A DNA stretch of 64,000 nt from Magnetospirillum fulvum. GTDB lineage: Bacteria > Pseudomonadota > Alphaproteobacteria > Rhodospirillales > Magnetospirillaceae. The first letter of the stretch is position 1; every line of letters starts with the position of its first letter. The DNA lies in contig NZ_FNWO01000012.1 in NCBI RefSeq assembly GCF_900108475.1, forward strand, positions 62,001 to 126,000. The letters are read 5' to 3'. The position numbers and the translations under genes are program-made. Below, piece by piece: positions 53,698-64,000 of the stretch. The notes beneath the pieces were generated by a model. It was not told the origin of the DNA. It saw nothing but the letters and a program-made list of their open reading frames with translations, and searched no databases.

Positions 53698-54324
53698 ATG
53701 TGTATCGTAATCCCTGCCGCCGCAGTCATGTGGGCCTCTCTCGCACTGACCGCCGTGAGTACCGCTGCGAGTATCTATAGCCAGATGCAGACGACTGCGG
53801 CGAACGAGAAGTATCAACGGGATCAGGCGGACGCTCAGAACAAATACATGGAGCAGAATGCTAAGGCGGCTAACTCAGCCTTCTTTGACAAGACTGCGGC
53901 AGAGAACAACCGCATGGTTCAGGAACAGCAGTCCGCCGCCGAAAAGATTGACGCCGACCGTAGAGAGGCTGATCGAACGGCAGGAACAGCGTTTGCCTCT
54001 GGAGAGGCGTTCGGCTCCACTCTTGTCTCTGGCATCTACCGAGAACACGCCAGAACCAATAACCAGTTGAAGACAAACCTCACCTGGGAACAGCAGCAAG
54101 CGAAGCTGAACATTGAAGGCTACCGCTCCGAAGCTCTTGATCGTGTCAACTCGGTTCGGTCCTATATCCCGCAGCCGGTTCAACAGCCTAATTATCTGGG
54201 TAGCCTAGCTCAGTTTGGCTCGTCTGCTCTTGGGAGCTATACCGATTACATGCGGAATGAAGCGATATGGGGTGACAAGGCAAAAGGAGGCCAGCCGAAA
54301 GCACCGGCAGACCCCGCGAAATGA
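53698..54324 (+). CDS. T7 gp14-like internal virion protein
   Basis: The 208-residue product begins with a hydrophobic helix (MCIVIPAAAVMWASLALTAV) and continues as a long amphipathic Gln/Ala-rich helix (NEKYQRDQADAQNKYMEQNA, READRTAGTAFASGEAF), then SGIYREHARTNNQLKTNLTW. This pattern is that of internal virion protein gp14 of T7-like podoviruses, part of the ejected core. It is the only recognisable structural virion gene here. The region is lower in GC. ATG at 53698 begins 5 bp after the previous stop. Confidence 0.7.
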   Translation: MCIVIPAAAVMWASLALTAVSTAASIYSQMQTTAANEKYQRDQADAQNKYMEQNAKAANSAFFDKTAAENNRMVQEQQSAAEKIDADRREADRTAGTAFASGEAFGSTLVSGIYREHARTNNQLKTNLTWEQQQAKLNIEGYRSEALDRVNSVRSYIPQPVQQPNYLGSLAQFGSSALGSYTDYMRNEAIWGDKAKGGQPKAPADPAK

Positions 54325-54449
54325 GGCGCTGACAGGAGTGCCCCGCTTGGTCTTCAGGCGGGCACCCTCTCACGCCTCCACCTCAACAGATCATGGTGCC
54401 CCCGCTGGGAAACTGGCGGGGGTGCCCACCTCCACTTGGACCCCCAGAC

Positions 54450-54713
54450 ATGGCAGAAATCATGAACCGTCAGGAGGCGGCTGCATTCTTGCGCGTGTCT
54501 ACGCGACAGCTAGACCGCCTCAAGCTCCCCCGCTCTTATGTTGGCCGAAGTCCCCGCTTCCTCCGTGCCGACCTCGTCGCCTTCCTCGCCAACAACGCCG
54601 TCCTGCCCGTTGAGGAATTCACCCCGTCCATTCCCCTCCGACCGGTCCTCAACCGGCGCAAGGGCAACCTCGGGGGCGACTGGCTCCGCTCTCGGCTGGC
54701 CGCCCTCCAGTAG
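54450..54713 (+). CDS. AlpA/Xis-like helix-turn-helix protein
   Basis: The 87-residue product carries a MerR-type HTH (MNRQEAAAFLRVSTRQLDRL, LPRSYVGRSPRFLRADLVAF), the fold of AlpA and excisionase proteins. It should assist the integrase or act as a regulator. ATG at 54450 is chosen; ATG 54462 is also possible, and no strong ribosome-binding site is seen. Its last 204 bp are antisense to the 3' end of the integrase gene, so the genes overlap tail to tail. Confidence 0.7.
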   Translation: MAEIMNRQEAAAFLRVSTRQLDRLKLPRSYVGRSPRFLRADLVAFLANNAVLPVEEFTPSIPLRPVLNRRKGNLGGDWLRSRLAALQ

Positions 54714-55757
54714 GTCAATCGCCGCATCGAAGGCGTCGGGGGCGAGGTGAGCATAGCGCATGGTCATCTGAATGCTGGCGTGTCCCAGCAACTTGGAGAC
54801 CGTCAACAGGGGAACCCCGCGCATCACAAGGCGGCTGGCGAAAGTGTGCCGTAGGTCGTGAAGGTTCACGTCCTCCAGTCCAACACGCTTGCGGGCGGTA
54901 TCCCAGGTGCCGAACGGATTGTTGAACGGGATCGCCTTACCCCGTCTTGTCCCGTCGTCCCCCACACCACCCCGCCCTACAGGCCGATAGAGGAAGACCC
55001 GACTTTCTCCCTCGGGGCATTCCGCCTTCAGCCGACGAAGCATCTCCTCCACCCGCGTGGACAGAGGGACACCGCGAGGCTTGCCGCTCTTGGTCTCCAT
55101 GAAGCGGACTGCGGCGCGGGGCTTCCGGTCAAGGTCAACATCCGTCCAGATCAACAGGGTTGCCTCCCGCAGCCGTGCCCCCGTGTCCATCAGGAACACC
55201 ACGAGGTCGCGGAGGTGTGGGGCGCAGACGGGGAGAAGCTTCTTCTCCTCGTCCTCCGTCAACCACCGATACCGGGCATTGTCCAGGGGCAGGAGCTTGA
55301 TGGTCGGAACCACGGCCAGGGTGCCCCATTCATCCTTCGCCTTCCTCAGGATGGCCTTGATCGTGGCGAGGTAGCGGTTGACCGTGGCGGGGGCTTTCTT
55401 CTCTGCAAGCAGGCTGTCCTTGTAGTCCGCCAGGACACGGGCCGACAGCTTGGCGATAGAGGTTGAGGCCCCCAGCCCCTGCCGTATCTGGTTCAGGGCG
55501 TACAACTCCCGCGTGGCAACGCCCTTGTTGCCCTTGGGGACGATTACGCCGTCATAGTAGCGGTCAATGGCCTCCCCGAGGCTCATGTCAGCCACCTTGC
55601 CCAGCAGGATCTGTTCCTTCAGTTCCTGCCGCAGGAGGCGTTCCCGTTCCTCCGCATCCCGCTTCTTGGTCATGCCGCTGGACTGGCGGACCTTGTGGCC
55701 CTTGTAGGTGAACTCAATGAACCAGAAGGGTGAACCCTCGCGCTTGAACACGGCCAT
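54510..55757 (-). CDS. int: tyrosine integrase
   Basis: The 415-residue integrase begins MAVFKREGSPFWFIEFTYKG (DUF4102-free, N-terminal arm-binding-like), has a core-binding domain and the catalytic domain: Arg in MDTGARLREATLL, HDLRHTFASRL, and LGHASIQMTMRYAHL with the Tyr. The last about 60 residues (after RYAHLAPDAFDAAIDLLEGG) are low-complexity and lie opposite the HTH gene. ATG at 55757 follows GGGAGGACGCAGGA. It lies 69 bp from the attR homology region and presumably drives integration at guaA. Confidence 0.92.
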   Translation of the reverse strand: MAVFKREGSPFWFIEFTYKGHKVRQSSGMTKKRDAEERERLLRQELKEQILLGKVADMSLGEAIDRYYDGVIVPKGNKGVATRELYALNQIRQGLGASTSIAKLSARVLADYKDSLLAEKKAPATVNRYLATIKAILRKAKDEWGTLAVVPTIKLLPLDNARYRWLTEDEEKKLLPVCAPHLRDLVVFLMDTGARLREATLLIWTDVDLDRKPRAAVRFMETKSGKPRGVPLSTRVEEMLRRLKAECPEGESRVFLYRPVGRGGVGDDGTRRGKAIPFNNPFGTWDTARKRVGLEDVNLHDLRHTFASRLVMRGVPLLTVSKLLGHASIQMTMRYAHLAPDAFDAAIDLLEGGQPRAEPVAPEVALAPVEDRSEGNGRGEFLNGQDGVVGEEGDEVGTEEAGTSANIRAGELEAV

Positions 55758-55784
55758 TCCTGCGTCCTCCCGTGCGAGTGACAA

Positions 55785-55803
55785 CACACAAAATCACACA
55801 CAA
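55785..55803. repeat. right candidate integrase arm site
   Basis: Exact copy of CACACAAAATCACACACAA at 46350-46368. It lies 28 bp upstream of the integrase start codon, so it could also affect integrase expression. Confidence 0.6.
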
Positions 55804-55825
55804 GGCAGGATCGCACACACAGCAG

Positions 55826-55963
55826 CACACAGCAAGAAGGCCCCCGAAGGGGCCTCCCGAAATCACCTAACCTATTGAAACATCACTCCCACTCGATCGT
55901 CCCCGGCGGCTTGCTGGTCACGTCGTAGGTGACGCGGTTGATGCCCTTGACCTCGTTGATGAT
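55826..55963. repeat. attR: element-supplied guaA 3' end and terminator
   Basis: 138 bp matching 46126-46263 without gaps (14 mismatches). It contains the guaA terminator, stop codon and the last codons, with the identical block at 55932-55963. Left of this block the sequence would belong to the element; right of it, to the host guaA gene. Confidence 0.88.
55830..55856 (-). terminator. guaA terminator
   Basis: On the minus strand AGGCCCC pairs with GGGGCCT around TTCG and is followed by TCTTGCTGTG. The attL copy (46131-46158) is a GGCTCC/GGAGCC version of the same hairpin. Confidence 0.75.
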
Positions 55964-57436
55964 CCGGTTGGCGACGCGGCCGAGGAAGGCCATGTCGAAC
56001 GGATAGAAATCGGCGGTCATGCCGTCGGTCGAGGTGACGGCGCGCAGGGCGCAGGCGTAATCGTAGGAGCGCGAGTCTCCCATCACGCCGACGGTGCGGA
56101 CCGGCAGCAGGACGCAGAACGCCTGCCAGATCACGTCGTACAATCCGGCCTTGCGGATTTCGTCGAGATAGATCGTGTCGGCCTGACGCAGGATGTCGAG
56201 CCGCTCGCGGGTCAGTTCCTGGCCGGGAATGCGGATGGCGAGGCCGGGACCGGGGAAGGGATGGCGGCCGACCATGTCGTCGGGCAGGCCGAGTTCGCGG
56301 CCAAGCGCGCGGACCTCGTCCTTGAACAATTCGCGCAACGGCTCGACCAGTTTCATATTCATCCGGTCGGGCAGGCCGCCGACATTGTGGTGGCTTTTGA
56401 TCGTCACCGACGGGCCGCCGGTGAAGCTGACCGATTCGATCACGTCGGGATACAGCGTGCCCTGGGCCAGGAAGTCGGCGCCGCCGATGGCGCGGGCTTC
56501 TTCCTCGAACACGTCGATGAAGGTGGCGCCGATGATCTTGCGCTTCTTCTCGGGATCGGTCTCGCCCGCCAGCTTGGCCAGGAACAGGTCCGAGGCGTCC
56601 TTGTGCACCAGCCGGATGTTGAAGCGGTCGCGGAACACCTTGACCACCTGCTCGGACTCGCCCGCCCGCATGAAACCGGTATCGACGAAGACGCAGGTGA
56701 GCTGATCGCCGATCGCTTCGTTCAGCAGCGCTGCCACCACCGAGGAATCGACCCCGCCCGACAGGCCGCAGATCACCCGGCCGCTGCCGACCTGGGCGCG
56801 GACCTTCTCGATCTCCTGGGCGCGGAAGGCCTTCATCGTCCAGTCGCCCGGGCAGCCGCAGATGCGATGGACGAAGTTCGACAGCAATTCGCGCCCGTTC
56901 GGGGTGTGGACCACTTCGGGGTGGAACTGGACGCCATAGAAATGGTGGTGGTCGTCGGCGATGGCGGCGAACGGCGCGCCTTCCGAAGCGGCGACGACGC
57001 GGAAGCTGGGCGGCAGCACGGTGACGCGGTCACCGTGGCTCATCCACACCGGGAACTGGGCGTTGGCCGAGGAAATACCGTCGAACAGGGCACAGGGGGC
57101 GATCTGGGTGACGATGGCGCGGCCGAACTCGCGGTGATGACCGGATTCGACGCTGCCGCCCAACTGGGCACACATCGTCTGCTGGCCGTAGCAGATCCCC
57201 AGCACGGGCAGGCCCATCGTGAACAAGTCGTCAGGCGCGCGGGGCGATCCGGCCTCGGCCACCGAGGCGGGCCCGCCCGACAGGATCACGCCCTTGGGGG
57301 CGAAAGCCCGAATCGAGTCCGCTGTCACCCGGTTGAACGGGTGAATCTCGCAATAGACTCCGGCTTCGCGGACACGGCGGGCGATCAGCTGCGTGACCTG
57401 GGAGCCAAAATCAACGATCAGGATACGGTCGGACAT
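55883..57436 (-). CDS. guaA: GMP synthase (glutamine-hydrolysing)
   Basis: The 517-residue enzyme converts XMP to GMP. The N-terminal glutaminase has the nucleophile in [11 protein letters not shown] and the His/Glu in [11 protein letters not shown]. The ATP-pyrophosphatase P-loop is [16 protein letters not shown]. The C-terminal dimerisation part ends [12 protein letters not shown]. Start ATG at 57436. The final 15 or so codons, from 55931 down, would be supplied by the integrated element; all differences from the left copy are silent, so function should be kept. Confidence 0.97.
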   Translation of the reverse strand: MSDRILIVDFGSQVTQLIARRVREAGVYCEIHPFNRVTADSIRAFAPKGVILSGGPASVAEAGSPRAPDDLFTMGLPVLGICYGQQTMCAQLGGSVESGHHREFGRAIVTQIAPCALFDGISSANAQFPVWMSHGDRVTVLPPSFRVVAASEGAPFAAIADDHHHFYGVQFHPEVVHTPNGRELLSNFVHRICGCPGDWTMKAFRAQEIEKVRAQVGSGRVICGLSGGVDSSVVAALLNEAIGDQLTCVFVDTGFMRAGESEQVVKVFRDRFNIRLVHKDASDLFLAKLAGETDPEKKRKIIGATFIDVFEEEARAIGGADFLAQGTLYPDVIESVSFTGGPSVTIKSHHNVGGLPDRMNMKLVEPLRELFKDEVRALGRELGLPDDMVGRHPFPGPGLAIRIPGQELTRERLDILRQADTIYLDEIRKAGLYDVIWQAFCVLLPVRTVGVMGDSRSYDYACALRAVTSTDGMTADFYPFDMAFLGRVANRIINEVKGINRVTYDVTSKPPGTIEWE

Positions 57437-57465
57437 GTTTCCTCCGGGCGATGAGGCGGGGGACT

Positions 57466-58047
57466 TTAACCGAAGGCATCGGCGTCCGACAAGCCGCCCC
57501 GCACGGCATTGCCTGTTCCCAGCGCATATGTGGTCAGCCGGTCGTATTCGGCACCCCCCTGTCCCAACCGGCTTTGGAACAGAGTGAACCGATCCACCGC
57601 CAGAGTCTCGGGCGGCGGCAGCGTTTCAAGCCAGCGTTGCACCCGCTCGGGCGTTGCCCCCGCCGAGAGCCGGGCCAAGGTGATGTGAGGGACGAAGCGC
57701 CGGGGTTCGGGCGGCAAACCGGCGCGGATCGAGGCCGCCTCGACCCGCCGCGCCAACAGGTCCAGCGCCTCCGACCGTTCGATTCCCCGCCACAGCGCGT
57801 GGGCGCGCCTGCGGCTGCCGAACAGTCCCAGCCCGCCCAGGGTCAGGGTGAACGGGGCCTGCTCGACCCGGCAAAGTGCGTCGTGGAGATCCTCGGCGCT
57901 GGTCTCGTCGATCTCGCCTGCGAACCGCAGCGTCAGATGCAGGTTGCGCGGCTCGATCCATCTTGCTCCGGGCACGCCGCCATTGCTCGCCGTCAGACGC
58001 TCTGCCAGATCGGGCGGCAGATCGAGGCCGACGAACAGCCGGATCAC
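57466..58047 (-). CDS. thpR: RNA 2',3'-cyclic phosphodiesterase ThpR
   Basis: The 193-residue product is a 2H phosphoesterase with both HxTx motifs (NLHLTLRF near residue 37 and VPHITLAR near 120). It opens 2',3'-cyclic phosphates and was formerly called 2'-5' RNA ligase. Start ATG at 58047 overlaps the upstream gene's stop by ATGA. It is followed by guaA at a short distance, so all three (esterase, thpR, guaA) may form one transcript. Confidence 0.9.
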   Translation of the reverse strand: MIRLFVGLDLPPDLAERLTASNGGVPGARWIEPRNLHLTLRFAGEIDETSAEDLHDALCRVEQAPFTLTLGGLGLFGSRRRAHALWRGIERSEALDLLARRVEAASIRAGLPPEPRRFVPHITLARLSAGATPERVQRWLETLPPPETLAVDRFTLFQSRLGQGGAEYDRLTTYALGTGNAVRGGLSDADAFG

Positions 58048-58718
58048 GGATGCCGTGCCCCCGTCCGCGCGGCGTGGCGGTCGAGCAGAGTCCGGACCGA
58101 GGGCAGGATGCGGGCGACGATGACGTCGATTCCGGCGGCGGTGGGGTGCAGCCCGTCCGGCTGGTTCAGATCGGGATGGCCCGCGACGCCGTCGAGATAG
58201 AACGGATAGAACACTGAACCGTGGGCCTTGGCGAGGCGGGGGAACAGACCGTTGAAGTCGGACTCGAAGGCTTTGCCGTAATTGGGCGGGGCCAGCATCC
58301 CGGCCACCAGCACGCCGATCCCGGCCTTGTCGAGCCGGGTCAGAATCTGGTCGAGATTGGCCTCGGTCAGCTTGGGATCGATCCCGCGCAGCCCGTCATT
58401 GGCGCCCAGTTCGACGATCGCCAGATCGGGCTTTTCCGCCAGCGCCCAATCCAGCCGGGCCAGTCCTCCGGCGGTGGTGTCGCCCGAGACCCCGGCATTG
58501 ATCACCCGCACGTCGCGGCCCTCGGCCCGCAAGGCCCGCTCCAGCCGGACCGGAAAAGCGGCATCGGCGGGCAGGCCATAGCCCGCGGTCAGCGAATCCC
58601 CCAAGGCGACGATCCGCACCGGGGCAGGGGGCGGAGCCGCCGCCCACGCCGGGGGCAGGACGGGTCCGGCCAGAAAGGTGCAAAGACATCCCAAGAGGAC
58701 GCTGCGGCGTGTCACCAT
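58044..58718 (-). CDS. secreted SGNH/GDSL arylesterase (TesA-like)
   Basis: The 224-residue product has a signal peptide (MVTRRSVLLGCLCTFLAGPV, cleavage after AWA). The SGNH blocks are visible: ALGDSLTAGYGL with the nucleophile Ser, VSGDTTAGG, ELGANDGLRG and DGLHPTAAG with the catalytic Asp/His. It belongs to the TesA/arylesterase group of periplasmic esterases. It is the first gene of the coupled esterase-thpR pair (ATGA overlap). Confidence 0.9.
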   Translation of the reverse strand: MVTRRSVLLGCLCTFLAGPVLPPAWAAAPPPAPVRIVALGDSLTAGYGLPADAAFPVRLERALRAEGRDVRVINAGVSGDTTAGGLARLDWALAEKPDLAIVELGANDGLRGIDPKLTEANLDQILTRLDKAGIGVLVAGMLAPPNYGKAFESDFNGLFPRLAKAHGSVFYPFYLDGVAGHPDLNQPDGLHPTAAGIDVIVARILPSVRTLLDRHAARTGARHP

Positions 58719-58785
58719 TGTTCGTCTCCCTGAACCGGCTTTCGCTCATGATCCGACGAAATGCCGGTGAAGGGAAGGCGAACGG

Positions 58786-59022
58786 TTATTTATGGTGCGA
58801 GGAGTTGTCGGTGGTCAGGCCGCCGATCGCGGCACCCGCCGCGCCGCCGAGCAGGGCGGCCCCCAGCACCGGGCCACCAGCGACATAGGCGATGCTGCCA
58901 CCGGCCGCGGCACCGATGGCACCGCCGGACAAGGCGCGCTGTTCCCACCGCTTCATGTCGGAGCAGCCGGTGCCGCCAATCAGGATCAGGGACATGGCAA
59001 GGACAATGGCAATTGGTCTCAT
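58786..59022 (-). CDS. glycine-zipper outer-membrane-type lipoprotein
   Basis: The 78-residue product starts MRPIAIVLAMSLILIGGTGC, a lipoprotein signal with the lipobox GGTGC. The mature part is a Gly/Ala-rich zipper (SGGAIGAAAGGSIAYVAGGP, GAALLGGAAGAAIGGL) of the YMGG/OmpA-associated kind, ending DNSSHHK. ATG at 59022 follows GAGG. The function of such lipoproteins is not known in detail; membrane association is predicted. Confidence 0.8.
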   Translation of the reverse strand: MRPIAIVLAMSLILIGGTGCSDMKRWEQRALSGGAIGAAAGGSIAYVAGGPVLGAALLGGAAGAAIGGLTTDNSSHHK

Positions 59023-59133
59023 CGGGGGCCTCTTCGATCTGGAGGGGACCGAAGCCAATCTGACGCCGGGACCGTGGCGAATCTATGATCGGGGTCACGG
59101 ATGAGACGGGGCGGGGAGGGCACGCCGTGGCGG

Positions 59134-59733
59134 TTAAAGCGCGGCGAGACGGTCGGTGACGTCCGGCAACGACACGGCATCGTGGATTTCAATGCCGTGC
59201 TCAGGCGTCTTGGTCGCGATCAAAACCGGTTCGAGCGTATCGCCGCAGAAATAGAAGGCGACATCCGCCAACTCGGTGAACCAGGGCATCTGGTCGAGCG
59301 AAGACAGGCGACGACTGCGGATTTTGTCGGGATCGACGCCATGGCCTCCCTCCTTGACTCGCGTCTCGACGCGCCTGATCGCCAGATCGGCCGACGACAG
59401 GGCGATATAGACAAAGCCGAATGCCATTCCGGCGCTTTTGGCGGCAAGCACCCGCCGTCGGAACTTGTCGGTGGAGAGAACCGTTTCGACCGCGACGGAT
59501 TTACCCGAGGCGATCATGCGGTCGACTTCGCTATCGACCCATTGCGCGGCCTTACGGTTGGCCTGCATCCGCTCTTGGTCATCGACATCGAACGTTCCGC
59601 CCAAGCGGTCGCGGGTCACGTCGTCGGGGTTGAGGAAACGGCAATCCTCGCCCAGCATTGCGGCCAGCTTCGGTTGCAGCGTACTTTTCCCCGCGCCGTT
59701 ATGGCCGGCGATGATCCAGAACCAAGTTTGCAT
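59134..59733 (-). CDS. zeta-toxin-like P-loop kinase
   Basis: The 199-residue product has a Walker A GHNGAGKSTLQPKL and the zeta-type substrate region FLNPDDVTRDRLGG, AVETVLSTDKFRRRVLAA and GFVYIALSSADLAIRRVETR. Zeta/PezT enzymes phosphorylate UDP-N-acetylglucosamine; related COG4185 proteins may act otherwise. It starts 3 bp behind a small acidic-basic protein gene that could be its antidote. ATG at 59733. A toxin role is inferred by family. Confidence 0.82.
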   Translation of the reverse strand: MQTWFWIIAGHNGAGKSTLQPKLAAMLGEDCRFLNPDDVTRDRLGGTFDVDDQERMQANRKAAQWVDSEVDRMIASGKSVAVETVLSTDKFRRRVLAAKSAGMAFGFVYIALSSADLAIRRVETRVKEGGHGVDPDKIRSRRLSSLDQMPWFTELADVAFYFCGDTLEPVLIATKTPEHGIEIHDAVSLPDVTDRLAAL

Positions 59734-59736
59734 TGA

Positions 59737-59970
59737 TTAGCGGGTCTTGCGCGCGGCCTTGGGCGGGGGAACAACGTCAACGCCCTCATCACCCAGATGA
59801 TAGACCTCGATCCCGGCGGCGTGCTGCCGATCGACGGCGTGGGAAACGGCTTGGCGGAATCCTTCGGTCAGTTTGCGCGCAAAGTCCGGCGACGAAACGT
59901 CTTCAAGCGAGGGCAACCGCGACGATGCCGGTTTTTCGGAGCGATCCTTCGAGTTCGTTGGGGTTTCCAT
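59737..59970 (-). CDS. candidate antitoxin partner of the zeta-like kinase
   Basis: The 77-residue product (METPTNSKDRSEKPASSRLP, PDFARKLTEGFRQAVSHAVD, ending PPPKAARKTR) has a disordered start and one clear helix. It has no known domain. Its stop codon is 3 bp before the kinase ATG, and it is first in the operon, as expected for an antitoxin. ATG at 59970 is used; ATG 59982 is in frame. No ribosome-binding site was convincing. Confidence 0.6.
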   Translation of the reverse strand: METPTNSKDRSEKPASSRLPSLEDVSSPDFARKLTEGFRQAVSHAVDRQHAAGIEVYHLGDEGVDVVPPPKAARKTR

Positions 59971-60132
59971 TAATGCCAACATCGAAAATGATACCTTCAG
60001 ATTAGAGTGGCCCTCAACGGCAAGCGATTCAATAGGGAGGCGGCCGCAACTTTCGCGGAAAACTTCTCCTTATAGTTCCAATCTTAGTATCGCGTATAGC
60101 AAAAATTCAAGACGAATCGATTTTACACAACT

Positions 60133-60166
60133 AAAAAGCCCCGGCGGTGTCCCGCCGGGGCTTTTC
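60133..60166. terminator. ilvC terminator, bidirectional
   Basis: AAAAGCCCCGGCGG pairs with CCGCCGGGGCTTTT around a 4-nt loop; T tracts are present on both strands. On the minus strand it lies 33 bp past ilvC. Confidence 0.9.
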
Positions 60167-60198
60167 CGAACCATGTCCGATCGGACCGGTCGAAGAGA

Positions 60199-63731
<3,533 letters not shown>

Positions 63732-63735
<4 letters not shown>

Positions 63736-64000
63736 CCACGGAGACCCTGAATACGATGCCTCCCGCCTTTCCCGAGATCTGGCGTCTGCGCCTGACCGTC
63801 ACCCCCGAGACCCTGGCTCCGTTCGAAGCGGTGTTCGACCTCTATGCCGAGGCGGTGACGATGTTCATGGAAGATCGCACCGGCATGTCCGACGGCGATT
63901 GTCCGTGGTTCCTCGAAGGCTTTTCCCGCACGCCGCCCGACCGCGCCACCGTGATCGCCGGTCTGTCGGCGGTCGCCGCCGCCAATGGGGTCGAGGTGCC
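63732..64000 (+). CDS. prmA: ribosomal protein L11 methyltransferase, N-terminal part
   Basis: Only about 90 codons are in the window; the frame runs off the right edge. The visible part (MPPAFPEIWRLRLTVTPETL, PFEAVFDLYAEAVTMFMEDR, WFLEGFSRTPPDRATVIAGL) matches the N-terminal substrate-binding domain of PrmA, whose SAM domain would follow. GTG at 63732 forms a GTGA overlap with the helicase stop; ATG at 63756 is the alternative. Identification rests on the N-terminal domain only. Confidence 0.75.

Larger units (their letters stand above)
46232..55963. mobile_element. 9.7-kb integrative element in the guaA 3' end (phage-satellite-like)
   Basis: Bounded by the two 32-bp identical cores, offset by exactly 9,700 bp, the element holds a tyrosine integrase next to attR, an AlpA/Xis-like HTH gene, a serine recombinase, a MarR-like regulator, two KilAC-type antirepressor proteins, DUF3102-like proteins, a HTH protein and a T7 gp14-like virion protein. 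No capsid, portal, terminase, tail or replication-initiator gene is recognisable. The guaA reading frame is kept because the element supplies the terminal codons and terminator. Whether it is a satellite or a remnant prophage is not settled by the sequence. Confidence 0.82.

Overview
The window is GC-rich chromosomal DNA. Its gene content (ubiA, pckG, cca, pccBA with an ScfR-type regulator, dciA, mutY, cobD, aroKB, xerD, addA, prmA) and the frequent 4-bp translational overlaps fit an alphaproteobacterium, most likely a Rhodospirillales member of the Magnetospirillum/Phaeospirillum/Rhodospirillum type. The order-level assignment is inferred from gene content and style only; no rRNA gene is present.

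Layout. 1-6.8 kb: end of ubiA, a methyltransferase, a tail-anchored protein, a secreted cache protein paired with a chemotaxis receptor, tRNA-Leu(GAG), a pseudouridine synthase and a Nudix hydrolase. 7-18 kb: GTP-type PEP carboxykinase, a DUF1285-Nudix-cca run, a YqaA membrane protein, a PAS-rich histidine-kinase-like protein that has lost its phospho-acceptor His, a secreted alpha/beta hydrolase overlapping an RlmM-like methyltransferase, and an unknown 368-residue protein. 18-24 kb: pccB, pccA and a carbonic anhydrase form a leftward operon whose last two genes overlap; a divergent ScfR-family regulator faces it across repeated TTGCGAA boxes. 24-44.6 kb: dciA/mutY, nudC, cobD, prs, asd, a CorC/HlyC transporter, aroKB, xerD, addA, a YbaK-like deacylase, a MATE pump and an MHS-type MFS transporter.

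44.7-56 kb is accessory DNA. A 9.7-kb integrative element (about 46,232-55,963) sits in the 3' end of guaA. It is bounded by a 138-bp imperfect duplication of the guaA tail and terminator, with a 32-bp identical block as likely crossover core. It carries a tyrosine integrase, an AlpA/Xis-like HTH gene that overlaps the integrase tail to tail, a serine recombinase, a MarR-like regulator, two KilAC-type antirepressor proteins, DUF3102-like proteins and one T7 gp14-like internal virion protein. No capsid, portal or terminase gene is visible, so it resembles a phage satellite or a strongly reduced prophage. A low-GC HSDR_N-type nuclease-like gene lies just outside its left end.

56-64 kb returns to core genes: guaA, thpR, a GDSL esterase, a glycine-zipper lipoprotein, a zeta-toxin-like pair, ilvC, a UvrD/PcrA helicase and the start of prmA.

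Two copies of a non-coding MITE-like element (1,791-2,093 and 41,136-41,399) were recognised from 19-bp terminal inverted repeats and different 6-bp target duplications. The most noteworthy items are this MITE family, the guaA-integrated satellite-like element with its overprinted int/xis genes, the carbonic anhydrase coupled to propionyl-CoA carboxylase, and the DivL-like pseudokinase.
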